A stretch of DNA of 64,000 nt from Actinoallomurus oryzae (GTDB lineage Bacteria; Actinomycetota; Actinomycetes; Streptosporangiales; Streptosporangiaceae), in the NCBI RefSeq assembly GCF_039541955.1, contig NZ_BAABHF010000016.1:437220-501219 (forward strand), written 5' to 3'. The position numbers and the translations under genes are program-made. How positions within the stretch are numbered: position 1 is the stretch's first letter; the number at the start of each line of letters is the position of its first letter. Of this stretch, positions 8,079 to 16,108 are shown one piece after another. The notes under the pieces were generated by a model. That model did not search any database and was not told where the DNA came from. It was given only the letters and a program-made list of their open reading frames with translations.

Positions 8079-9066
8079 GTGCGTTTCGGTCACCGGGCGC
8101 GCGGAAGATCAAGGTTCTGAGGTGCGCTCATACCTCTCATCCGCGACCGTCGTTGTGCGTCGCTTTCAGTCCGCTTCCGGGGCAGAGACGGAGCAGTGTG
8201 AGCGTTCCGGTCTCGTCCGGAGGACTTCCCCCTCATCTCGTGGTTCAGCGACCTGGTTCGGGGATCCCCACACCTTCGAAGCGGCTATCGCATACCCCAG
8301 GCGCGCCATCTCACCCTGGATCCGCCGATGCCCCATGTCGGGTTATCGCACGCCATCCGAAGGACCAGCTTCTTGATCGAAACGCCAATCGAAGGTCGTC
8401 CCGGTCGGCGCCGGCCGGTAAAGGTCCACTTACGGGCGACCAGGACGCCCGCATCAGACAGCAGCAGAGGTGAAAGCGCTGGTCTGCGAGCTACGCCGAT
8501 CCCGCCGCACTGGGGACCGGCCCGCCTCGCGGATGAGCTGGAGCCACACGGAACAGCCTCTCCACTGAGAGAGCGTTCGGGACGTCAAAGTCCCATCTTC
8601 TCTCCCGGTCCGGTCGGCGGTCATTAATTCAGGAGTGCCGCATCGATTGCACTTGTGTCACCCTGTTATCGATTGTAACTCGCGCATCCTCAGCAGAGGT
8701 GATCCTGCACGTCTTCGCTCCTGATGCCCATCGATCATCTTGACAAGTCTCGATACGATGAGGCGAGTTAGGATATGGACCAAATCGTCCATAACTCTGT
8801 CCGAACGAGCGTCCGGGTGTCACGCGCCAAACATGAGCTGGAGACGGTGGCACGGTGTCAGAGAACCACTTGCACCTGTGTGCACCTGGGGCTCTGAGGT
8901 GAGTTCATCAACATCGGAAGGATCAGCCTCGCAGCTTCACTGCGAGAACGTCCCTGCTAACGCAGGAAGCATCGGCACCACAAGCCTCGCCGATCACGCA
9001 TTCACCGCCCAGGCGTCAATGGTCCGGACTGTGAGCTGAGATCCGCCAGAGAAAGGAGGAACTGCC
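8079..9066. other. Long intergenic stretch with one possible IS fragment and one operator
   Basis: No intact gene can be supported over about 990 bp. At about 8471-8560 a frameshifted VCELRR + PHWGPARLADEL resembles the IS481/IS3 helix-turn-helix linker, a very small remnant. A TTGACA hexamer is at 8740-8745 and TAGGAT at 8769-8774, but the 23-bp spacing is poor for one promoter. The palindrome at 8774-8793 follows. The remaining bases show nothing recognised. Confidence 0.45.
8774..8793. promoter_or_regulatory. Possible TetR operator, copy 4
   Basis: TATGGAC (8774-8780) and GTCCATA (8787-8793) are perfect 7-bp inverted repeats around CAAATC. The core TGGACCAAATCGTCCA aligns with the three other copies. 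It lies 273 bp upstream of the sensor kinase gene. Confidence 0.55.
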
Positions 9067-10890
9067 GTGTCTGATCTACCAAAGCAACACTCTGTACCCT
9101 CGGACCTGCGCCGAACACGCCCGCCCCTCGCACTGGGGATCTTGGTAGCGATCTCGTGCGTCGGGGCGGAGACGCTCCTTGCCGATCTTCTCAAACAGAT
9201 CACCCCCGTACGCTCCCTGAACATCTTGTACCTGTTGGGCATTGTGCTGGTCGCAGCCGTATGGGGTCGGTGGCTCGGGTTGGCGACGGCAACAGTCAGC
9301 GCCCTCGCCTTCAACTACTTTCTCATCCCGCCGACCGGAAGTTTGACCTTCATGGCCCAGGACTGGGCGGTGCTCGCGTGCTTCCTCGCCGGTACGCTGC
9401 TGGCCGGCTCGATCTTTAGGCTGGCCCGGTCGCTGGCCGTCGAGGTCGACGCACGCGCCGAGGCTGACCTGTCCGCTGACCTGTGCCGCATCCTGCTGCA
9501 CGCGCCGGATGTGAAGACCGCGCAGCCGGAGGCCGCGCGGCGTCTGGCGCGAGCCCTCAAGCTTCCGTACGCGGAGATCCGGCGCGGCGCGAGCCCCGAT
9601 GACGAGAATCACATGGCGTTCCCGCTGCATGACCATGGCGTCCCGGTCTGCTCACTCCTCGTCCCCACCGGCCTGCCGAGATCGACACTGCGGCGTCTGC
9701 GGGAGCGAGTAGTGCCCTCCATCGAGGTGCTGCTGCAGGCGGCACGGGAACGCCAGCGGGTCACGAATGAGCAGGCGGCGTTGCGGCGCTTGGCGACACT
9801 CGTCGCACACGGTGCCCCCCCGGAGGAGATCTTCGGTGCGGTCGCACGCGAGCTGGGGCACATCCTGGAAGTACGGCATACGGCAGTCGTCCGCTATGAA
9901 CCCGACGCCACCAGGACCGAGGTCGGGGTCTGGAACAGCGGTCAGGTCGCCACTTTGCCCCTCGGCTCACCCGTCCCGCTCGAGAAGGGGACTGTCTCCG
10001 AACTGGTGGCACGGACGAAGGCACCGGGACGCATCGACACCACCCAGGCCACCGCAGGCAGCCTAGGCACCGGCCCGCTCCTCACCATGTATCGCGATGT
10101 GGGGATGAAGTATGCCGTCGGCTGCCCCGTCACGGTCGGCGGGCACCTGTGGGGGGCGGTGGTCGCCGGGTCGACGGCCGAGCCGCTGCCCGATGACACC
10201 GAGAAACGCATGCTCGACTTCACCGACCTGGTGGCCGCCGCCATTGCGAACGCCGACAGCCACGCGAAGCTGCAAGCCTCCCGGGCCCGGGTCCTCGCCG
10301 CCGCCGACGCGACCCGCCGTCTCATCGAACGCGATCTGCACGACGGGACTCAGCAGCGTCTGGTCGCGGTGATGCTCGAATTGCGTGCCATGGAGGCCAT
10401 GCCGCCGACCGATCCCGAAGAATTCAAAAGACTGCTGTCCGGCGCGACGCACACTCTGAACGAGGCACTCGAAGACCTGCAGGGGATCGCGCGAGGCCTC
10501 CACCCGGCGCTCCTGTCTCGGCGGGGCCTCGTACCCGCGATCAAGGCGCTCGCACGCTGCTCTGCCGTCCCGGTCGAGCTCAACATGTGCGCCGACCGGC
10601 AACTGGCGGAGCGGAGCGAAGTAACCGCATACCACGCCGTGTCGGAGGCGCTGACCAACGCGGCCAAACACGCCGACGCGTCTGTCGTGCACGTCGACCT
10701 CAGCGTCAAAGACGCCACCATCTGGCTCTCGATCCGCGACGACGGGAAGGGAGGCGCCGACCCCGGCCACGGATCAGGACTCCTCAGCATCACAGACCGC
10801 GTCGAGGCACTCGGCGGCAGCCTCCAAATCACGAGCCCGATCGGAGGCGGCACCTCACTACTCGCCGAAATCCCCATCACCGACATGTGA
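9067..10890 (+). CDS. Membrane GAF sensor histidine kinase with KdpD-like (DUF4118) N-terminus, orphan
   Basis: 607 aa from GTG 9067, with GGAGG 6 nt upstream. Order: DUF4118-type membrane region of four hydrophobic helices (about 18-120), linker, GAF domain (about 240-395), HisKA_3 dimerisation domain with RDLHDGTQQRL and phospho-acceptor His425, and a C-terminal HATPase_c (about 515-605). The HisKA_3 type normally pairs with NarL/LuxR-class response regulators, as in the DosS/DevS and DesK groups. No response regulator is adjacent: an IS3 remnant follows directly. The layout GAF-HisKA_3-HATPase recalls hypoxia sensors, and the window has a DevR-like regulon at 54-64 kb, but a link is only an inference. 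Expression may be controlled by the palindrome at 8774-8793. Confidence 0.85.
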   Translation: MSDLPKQHSVPSDLRRTRPPLALGILVAISCVGAETLLADLLKQITPVRSLNILYLLGIVLVAAVWGRWLGLATATVSALAFNYFLIPPTGSLTFMAQDWAVLACFLAGTLLAGSIFRLARSLAVEVDARAEADLSADLCRILLHAPDVKTAQPEAARRLARALKLPYAEIRRGASPDDENHMAFPLHDHGVPVCSLLVPTGLPRSTLRRLRERVVPSIEVLLQAARERQRVTNEQAALRRLATLVAHGAPPEEIFGAVARELGHILEVRHTAVVRYEPDATRTEVGVWNSGQVATLPLGSPVPLEKGTVSELVARTKAPGRIDTTQATAGSLGTGPLLTMYRDVGMKYAVGCPVTVGGHLWGAVVAGSTAEPLPDDTEKRMLDFTDLVAAAIANADSHAKLQASRARVLAAADATRRLIERDLHDGTQQRLVAVMLELRAMEAMPPTDPEEFKRLLSGATHTLNEALEDLQGIARGLHPALLSRRGLVPAIKALARCSAVPVELNMCADRQLAERSEVTAYHAVSEALTNAAKHADASVVHVDLSVKDATIWLSIRDDGKGGADPGHGSGLLSITDRVEALGGSLQITSPIGGGTSLLAEIPITDM

Positions 10891-11029
10891 TGACACCAGC
10901 GGCTCGCTGCCCTGGCATTGCACCTATCGGTAGCCTCTTCCTTGAAGCCCACGGCTACAGACAGACCATCGGCGAAGCTTGGGCCAGCGCTCCAGAGGAG
11001 ATCCGCAAGGGACGCGCCCGTCTCCCGGT

Positions 11030-11345
11030 CGGCGGTGGTGAGTTCTTGCATCCGGCCACGGTGATCGACCTGTGCTCCCGTCGCCTGGCCGGCTGGTCGA
11101 TCGCCGATCACATGCGCACCGGGCTGGTGATCGACGCGCTGGAGGCAGCGGCCCGCACCAGGGGCGGGCGGCTGGACGGCGCGGTCTTTCACGCCGATCA
11201 CGGGACGCAGTACAGCTCGGCCGACTTCGCCGCCGCCTGCGCCAGCCTGAAACGAGAGACCCTGCAAGGGCGGAAACGCCGGTCAGGGACCCGCGAGGCG
11301 CGACTGACGGTGCTTCGGTGGGCCACCGCAAGCCCCCTCATAGCC
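11030..11345 (+). pseudogene. IS3-family OrfB remnant
   Basis: Part of the DDE domain is clear: ATVIDLCSRRLAGWSIADHM (about 11061-11120) and HADHGTQYSSADFAAAC to about 11245. The reading then jumps straight to LKRETLQGRKR, so the SMGAVGTSADN block between them is deleted and the final catalytic Glu region is incomplete. A relic, related to but not identical with the IS3 remnant near 3.5 kb. OrfA is absent. Confidence 0.7.
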
Positions 11346-11422
11346 CGTTCGGATCTACCTGCGAACGCACACGTACCCCCGTTCAGGCTTCTGGACGGGG
11401 GTTCGTTTGTAATGGTCATGGG

Positions 11423-11518
11423 CTACCTCACGGGCAGGCCCGTGACAGTGCGGCCGATGACGAGGCGCTGGATCTCCGAGGTGCCCTCGAAGATCGTGAA
11501 TATCTTGCTGCCCACAGC
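11423..11518 (-). pseudogene. 3'-terminal fragment of an acyl-CoA dehydrogenase gene, copy B (possible attachment site)
   Basis: The minus strand reads SKIFTIFEGTSEIQRLVIGR, T-V-T-G-L-P-V-R, then TAG (11425-11423). It ends exactly like copy A near 8.0 kb. Homology to acyl-CoA dehydrogenases stops at about 11518, only about 70 bp from the end of the integrase gene. A gene 3' end next to an integrase is a usual arrangement for an att site. Confidence 0.7.
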
Positions 11519-11552
11519 AGTTTCCGCAGGTAGAAGTGGTATGGGGTGGGCT

Positions 11553-11573
11553 GGGTCAGCACCGGGTCAGCAC
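11553..11573. repeat. Tandem decamer GGGTCAGCAC beside the integrase gene
   Basis: GGGTCAGCAC occurs at 11553-11562 and 11564-11573, an 11-bp period (about one helical turn). Such direct repeats close to int are often integrase arm-binding sites. They lie between the acyl-CoA dehydrogenase 3' end and int. Confidence 0.45.
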
Positions 11574-11586
11574 GGCGGTCATCGGC

Positions 11587-12708
11587 CTAGCCTGCTTGGC
11601 CCTCACGGTAGGCGGCGTCGAGGACTTCCCTCGCACGTTCCCACGAGCCGGGCACCAGGTGGCCGTAGATCCGGTAGGTCACCTCGATGCTCTTGTGCCC
11701 AAGCCAGCGCGAGACGTCGGTGATGGGGATCCCCCGAGCCAGAGCAATCGAGGCGAAGTAGTGCCGAAGCGAGTGGGGTACGAACCCGTCCGGCAGTCCT
11801 GCGGCCTTGACCGCGGCCACGAAGTGCTCTCGGTAGGTGTTGCGGGTGACCAGCTTCTTCTTGCGCCCGGCGAACAGGTAACCATCCGGGGTCGCGCCGT
11901 GGTCTGCCAGGTGCTTGTCGATCGCGTCGCAGACATACCGGGGCAGCGGGATGTCGCGGTACTCCCCCACCCTGCGGAACTTCAACGGTCGTAGCTGAGC
12001 GGTGGGATTGACCTGCTCGGTGATCCGCAGTGTCTTGCCATCGCCGATACGACATCGGGTGTTCAGCGCAAGCGCCTCACCGATGCGGAGTCCGCACCCA
12101 TGCATGATCCACACCGTGGCCGCCCAATCGCCGGGGAGGCCGGCGGCAAGCGCCTCAACCTGCGCATGCGTGGGAGCAACGAAGTCCTTCGCTGAACTGA
12201 CATCGGGTAGTTCGATACCCACGCACGGCGACTCGGGAAGCTTCTTGTCACGAACCGCCTCATTGAAGATCGCGTTGATGACGAGGTGGGCGGTGTGGAC
12301 CCTACTTGCGCCGATGCCGTTCGCGCGCATGGCTGCGATGAGATTCTTGATGTCCTGCCGACGCACGGTGTTTAGCTTCTTGCCACCGAAGGCTGGATAG
12401 ATATGGGTACGGAGAACCGAACCATAGGTGTCGCTGCTGCTGTCGGCGATTATCCGTTGCCTTAGCCAGTCGTCGGCGTACACCCTGAAGAGGATGTCAC
12501 CTTCTTTAGGATCAACGAAGACACCTGCCCGCTTATCGTGCTCGACCTTCAGCGCAAAGTCTTCAGCCTCTCGCTTGCTCTGCCCAAAAGATTTCTCTCG
12601 CTGACGACCGGACCGCCCTCCAGCCGCTCTGTATCGGACTATCCACGGGTGTTTGCAGGACCGCCATCGTGTCTGCGGGCACCTGCAGCGTTTCAGTACC
12701 GCTGCCAC
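11587..12708 (-). CDS. int: Tyrosine-type site-specific integrase of the integrative element
   Basis: 373 aa. Seen: an N-terminal zinc-like C-R-C...C-K-H stretch and AP2-like arm-binding region (1-70), a SAM-like core-binding domain (about 70-165), then the catalytic domain with Arg208 (GCGLRIGEAL), His312-x-x-Arg315 (PHSLRHYFA), His338 (WLGHKS) and nucleophile Tyr348 (YRIYGHL). All five catalytic residues are present, so it should be active. Known: such enzymes integrate actinomycete integrative elements at att sites. It is downstream of an excisionase gene (47-nt gap), and its 3' end faces tandem repeats and an acyl-CoA dehydrogenase 3' end, which would be the attachment site. Confidence 0.92.
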   Translation of the reverse strand: MAAVLKRCRCPQTRWRSCKHPWIVRYRAAGGRSGRQREKSFGQSKREAEDFALKVEHDKRAGVFVDPKEGDILFRVYADDWLRQRIIADSSSDTYGSVLRTHIYPAFGGKKLNTVRRQDIKNLIAAMRANGIGASRVHTAHLVINAIFNEAVRDKKLPESPCVGIELPDVSSAKDFVAPTHAQVEALAAGLPGDWAATVWIMHGCGLRIGEALALNTRCRIGDGKTLRITEQVNPTAQLRPLKFRRVGEYRDIPLPRYVCDAIDKHLADHGATPDGYLFAGRKKKLVTRNTYREHFVAAVKAAGLPDGFVPHSLRHYFASIALARGIPITDVSRWLGHKSIEVTYRIYGHLVPGSWERAREVLDAAYREGQAG

Positions 12709-12754
12709 GGTCCACTTCCCTGGGGCAGATAACGCGGAGTACCAGAGGTCACGG

Positions 12755-13072
12755 TCAAACTCCGCGCACTTCCTGCTGTTCGAGCCAGGATTCTATGTCC
12801 CGTTCACGAAACCTGAGATGGCGTCCCACCTTGTAGGCAGTAAATCCCCATGAGCGCCAACATTGGTAAATGGTCTTCTTCGGAATTCCGAGGTACTCGG
12901 CGACCTCGGCCACCGTAAGAAGCCGGTTGGAGCCACCGAGCGCTCCCCTTCGATGGGCGCTTGCCCGGCAGGCAGCGTCGCCGGCTGATGGCGTGGAGCC
13001 GGGGTATCGTGCCGGTCGACGCTCCGCGCCGCAACCGTCAAGCCCGCCAGACCGATCACCGCAGTTGCTCAT
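12755..13072 (-). CDS. xis: Excisionase-family / MerR-type helix-turn-helix protein
   Basis: 105 aa from ATG 13072, with GGGGGA just upstream. The last 60 residues hold the domain: LLTVAEVAEYLGIPKKTIYQ, then the wing with K-V-G-R-H-L-R-F-R-E-R-D-I and a W-L-E-Q-Q end, the common excisionase/AlpA form. The N-terminal 45 residues are low-complexity and may not be translated, since a shorter start cannot be excluded. Position directly before int (47-nt gap, same strand) indicates the recombination directionality factor, probably co-transcribed with int. Confidence 0.8.
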   Translation of the reverse strand: MSNCGDRSGGLDGCGAERRPARYPGSTPSAGDAACRASAHRRGALGGSNRLLTVAEVAEYLGIPKKTIYQCWRSWGFTAYKVGRHLRFRERDIESWLEQQEVRGV

Positions 13073-13269
13073 CCGATCCCCCAACGGCCGTACAGGCCAG
13101 ATCTCTTCGGCTTCGGCCGCCTCTTCTCGCGGTGAAGAGCACGAGCGCGACCTCGGAGGAAGGCGCTCACCGCGCTGCCCCTCCGCGGTCGCGATTAGGA
13201 GTCGATCGCTCCAATCCGCGGACTTCGACTCCTCATACGGTGTGCTTGGACACGGTATGGAGTCGCACT

Positions 13270-13315
13270 GCTCAGGGGAGCCCCTGAGCAGGCCCTTTGT
13301 GGCTTCGAGGCCACA
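13270..13315 (-). terminator. Two adjacent hairpins after the cytosine methyltransferase gene
   Basis: GCTCAGGGG/CCCCTGAGC (13270-13289, 2-nt loop) and TGTGGC/GCCACA (13298-13315, 6-nt loop) lie 66-111 nt beyond the methyltransferase stop. They fit transcription termination between that gene and xis-int. The rest of the 13073-13380 gap shows nothing else. Confidence 0.5.
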
Positions 13316-13380
13316 TGGCGCCCCGGCAGTCGCGTGATCTTCGTCTGACAGTCGTCTGGCAGTCGCTCGCCGCCGGGGAG

Positions 13381-14562
13381 TCACGAGACCTGCCCTGGTG
13401 GCATATCCGCGCGGAGGCTGTCGTGCAGCGCGCAGAAGGCCGCAACGGCCTGCTGGGGTACGACGCCGTTGCCGAGCAGGCGCATCTGTGCGGTGCGGGT
13501 GAGGGGGAGGTCGGTGACCCAGCCGGCGGGCAGGCCCATCATCCACTCGACGAAGCTGGCGCTCAGGCGGGGCTGTCCTCGGATTCCGCGTTCGGTGGGT
13601 GGGGGTGCCGTTCGTCCGAGGATCGTTTCCCACTCGCGGATGGCGGGTTCATAGGTTCCCCAGTCGATCTCGGCGGCCGGTTCGGGACGCGGAGCTCGGC
13701 TGAGGGCAGCGTGAGGTCGCCTCTGGAGCCGTGCTGGTTCGGGCTGCCTTTGGTTCCGTCGGTGGCGCGTGGGATCGGGAGGAGGCGTACGGCCACACTG
13801 AGCGGCATGGCGCGGTTGGGTTGCTGTCGGGCTCTGCGGTCCAGCCAGGAGCTGAGTCGTTCGCCGTCGTTGGCGTTGCAGGCACTTGGGGTGGGCAGCA
13901 GGTCGGCACAGGCCACATCGCACAGCTGAACCTGGCGTCGGTCTCGCCTGCGGCGTTGCGAGCCGGTCTGGCCACGAGTCTCTTGTGCCTGCGGGGTGGG
14001 TAGCAGCGATGAAGATCCGGTCGCGGCGGTGGGGGGCTCCGACGTCCGCGGCGCGTAGGCACATCCATGCCGTGTCGTACCCGAGTGCGGCCAGGCCCCC
14101 CAGAACCGTGGCGAGTCCGCGGGTGCGGAGGGCGGCCACGTTCTCCAGCAGGACGAGTCCGGGTCGTAGTACGCGAAGGGCGTCGACGATGGTGAGCCAC
14201 AGTCCACTACGGGTTCCCTCCCTGATGCCGGCACCGTGGCCGGCGTAGCTGATGTCCTGGCATGGGAATCCGGCGGTGACGATGTCCACGGCCGGGACCT
14301 GGGTCCAGTCGACGGCGGTCAGGTCACCGACGTTCGGCACGCCGGGAAACCGGCGGTGCAACAGCACGGTCGCGTGGGCGTCGTTCTCAGCGCACCAGCC
14401 CATATCCCCGCCGAAGACGGCACGGGCGGCGAGGTCCAGTCCGCCGTAACCGGTGCACATCGATCCGATTCTCGGACGCGCGCGCCCGCCGGCCCTTGTG
14501 ACCGGCGGGACCCTGTCGCGTCTGCTGTCCTGCGTGTTCGTTTCGGTTGATCTTGCGGCCAT
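13381..14562 (-). CDS. C5-cytosine DNA methyltransferase with a probable double frameshift in the variable region
   Basis: 393 aa. Seen: motif I (SMCTGYGGLDLA, 35-46), motif IV with catalytic Cys101 (GFPCQDIS), motif VI ENV at 140-142, motif VIII H-R-R-D-R at 178-182, and motif X near the end (LLGNGVVPQQAV). Between about 14010 and 13690, however, the frame in use reads as Pro/Arg-rich low complexity, while the neighbouring frame reads family-like sequence (LLPTPQAQETRG, LLPTPSACNANDGERLSSW, then NQHGSRGDLTLPSAE). Two compensating indels are therefore likely. They fall in the target-recognition/insert region, so specificity may be lost although the ORF stays open. It sits inside the integrative element, where such enzymes protect against host restriction. 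Confidence 0.8.
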   Translation of the reverse strand: MAARSTETNTQDSRRDRVPPVTRAGGRARPRIGSMCTGYGGLDLAARAVFGGDMGWCAENDAHATVLLHRRFPGVPNVGDLTAVDWTQVPAVDIVTAGFPCQDISYAGHGAGIREGTRSGLWLTIVDALRVLRPGLVLLENVAALRTRGLATVLGGLAALGYDTAWMCLRAADVGAPHRRDRIFIAATHPAGTRDSWPDRLATPQARPTPGSAVRCGLCRPAAHPKCLQRQRRRTTQLLAGPQSPTATQPRHAAQCGRTPPPDPTRHRRNQRQPEPARLQRRPHAALSRAPRPEPAAEIDWGTYEPAIREWETILGRTAPPPTERGIRGQPRLSASFVEWMMGLPAGWVTDLPLTRTAQMRLLGNGVVPQQAVAAFCALHDSLRADMPPGQVS

Positions 14563-14792
14563 GAGGCTTTTCGGCCCTGGCCACCGACCGCTTCATCAAC
14601 GAACTGCGATCCGGACTTCTCGTATTTCGATGGCGACCACATCTCGTTGACTCGCCTGATCTTCGTCTGCGACTCGTCGCGGATTCGTCTGAGCCGGACG
14701 TAGCACAAACGGATGCTGAGCGATTGCGCCGCGAATGGCGGATGTGTAGATGGGCCCGCTCCGGAATTCACCGGAGCTGGAAGGAGCTCATC

Positions 14793-15545
14793 GTGTCTGT
14801 CAACAGTGACGCCATATTCGTTAACGGGAACCGGCCCACACCGTTGGATCGTGCCGCGCAGGCGTTCTGCGAAATCTGCTCCCGAACCGACGCGCCGACC
14901 CTCAACGGCCGGACCCTCGGCCATGGGCTGCCGCCCCGTCCTATCAGCGTCCGGGAGCTGGTGGAGCTGCTGCCACTGCTGCAGCCGGTGGCCCGCGACG
15001 TCGTATGGCGCGAGCTCGTCCGGCTCGTCCGCACCAGCGGTGAACCCTGGCCCACGATCGCGGTCGGTCTCGCCCTGCCTGGGCTCCGCACGGCGGCGGC
15101 CCGGCTTGTGCGCGACTACAGCGGCGATCCGGAGGACCTGGACTCCGAGCTGGTGACGGCGTTCTACGAGGCCCTCGCTGGAGCCGACATCGATGGCCCC
15201 ATGGTCTGTGCGAAGTTGCGAGCGACGGCCTACAACCAGGTCCGCCGCATGCGGTACAGCGCCATGGCCTACGCGGCTCGCACCCGAGATCTGGACTCCC
15301 TCTCCGAGCCGTCGCTGATCCCAGCGCGGGACGGCCATCCGGACTTCGTGCTCGCCTCCGCGGTCAACGCCGGCGTCATCACGCGCGAGGAGGCCGAGCT
15401 GATCGGTGCCTCCCGGCTCGAAAGGACGTCCCTGAGCGCCGTGGCCCAGCGTCTCGGCCTACCTGTCACCACTGCCTGGTGCCGCCGGAAGTCGGCTGAG
15501 GCACGCCTGACTGCCTGGATCAAAGAAGACAAAAGTTCATCGTGA
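14793..15545 (+). CDS. Sigma-factor-like regulator at the head of the conjugation region
   Basis: 250 aa from GTG 14793, preferred because GGAAGGAG lies 6 nt upstream. No signal peptide or membrane helix. The middle (DYSGDPEDLDSELVTAFYEA) resembles sigma-70 region 2, and the C-terminus (ITREEAELIGASRL, then TSLSAVAQRLGLPVTTAWCR) looks like a region-4 helix-turn-helix. Such sigma-like proteins often precede transfer genes of actinomycete integrative elements. It is transcribed towards the T4SS operon and divergently from the methyltransferase, and may drive transfer-gene expression. The sigma assignment is from pattern only and DNA binding is not shown. Confidence 0.6.
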   Translation: MSVNSDAIFVNGNRPTPLDRAAQAFCEICSRTDAPTLNGRTLGHGLPPRPISVRELVELLPLLQPVARDVVWRELVRLVRTSGEPWPTIAVGLALPGLRTAAARLVRDYSGDPEDLDSELVTAFYEALAGADIDGPMVCAKLRATAYNQVRRMRYSAMAYAARTRDLDSLSEPSLIPARDGHPDFVLASAVNAGVITREEAELIGASRLERTSLSAVAQRLGLPVTTAWCRRKSAEARLTAWIKEDKSSS

Positions 15546-15763
15546 TCTTCGAAGATCGGCGACTTCTCATTCGCAGTTCGTAGTGAAGCCGAATCGGAAC
15601 TGGCGCCATCCAAGGGGCGAGAAGAAGGCCACCGGCCGCTTCACCGGAACACGCATACCGACCAGAAAGGGGATCGGCTCGATTCCCGCCCCTGGGACGC
15701 CTCTTTCGTTCAAGTACCAGCGATAGCGACGGGCGAGATGCCTGCGGGGAGGGAGGCATTCGA

Positions 15764-16108
15764 ATGGCGTGGTTCAACGGGCTAGCACGTACTGCGGTCA
15801 TAACCGCCGCGATAGGCACGACCGTCGCAGTTGCCGCAACGGCCGTATACGCGTCAGAAAAAGGCGTCGCTGCGCCTGCCGACCTGAAGACGGTGATCAA
15901 CAACCTGCGGATGTGGCTGATCGGTCTGCTGGTGGCGCTGGCCACGTTGTTCCTCACCGTCGGGGGTCTGCGGCTGCTGCTCGCGGCAGGCGACCCGGGT
16001 GAGGTGAGCAAGGCCAAGGAGGCGCTGAAGTACGCCGCGATCGGTTACGGCGTCGCCGCGTTGGCGCCGGTGCTCGTGGAGATCCTCAAACGAATCGTCG
16101 GAGCGTGA
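15764..16108 (+). CDS. VirB2/TrbC-like pilin or small membrane subunit of the T4SS
   Basis: 114 aa. A GGGAGGGAGG run ends shortly before ATG 15764. Seen: an N-terminal hydrophobic signal-like segment (about 9-28), a second long hydrophobic helix (MWLIGLLVALATLFLTVGGL, about 50-70), a short polar loop G-D-P-G-E-V-S-K-A-K, and a third hydrophobic helix near 88-108. This is the usual shape of VirB2/TrbC pilins in Gram-positive conjugation systems. It overlaps the next gene by 4 bp, so it begins a translationally coupled operon. Confidence 0.72.
   Translation: MAWFNGLARTAVITAAIGTTVAVAATAVYASEKGVAAPADLKTVINNLRMWLIGLLVALATLFLTVGGLRLLLAAGDPGEVSKAKEALKYAAIGYGVAALAPVLVEILKRIVGA

Noticed and set aside
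8740..8774. Sigma-70 promoter TTGACA...TAGGAT
   Set aside because: The spacing of 23 bp is too long for a normal promoter; only the adjacent palindrome is reported.
14319..15338. Long minus-strand frame overlapping the methyltransferase start and the sigma-like gene
   Set aside because: It is a high-GC shadow of two better supported genes, with no recognisable motif.
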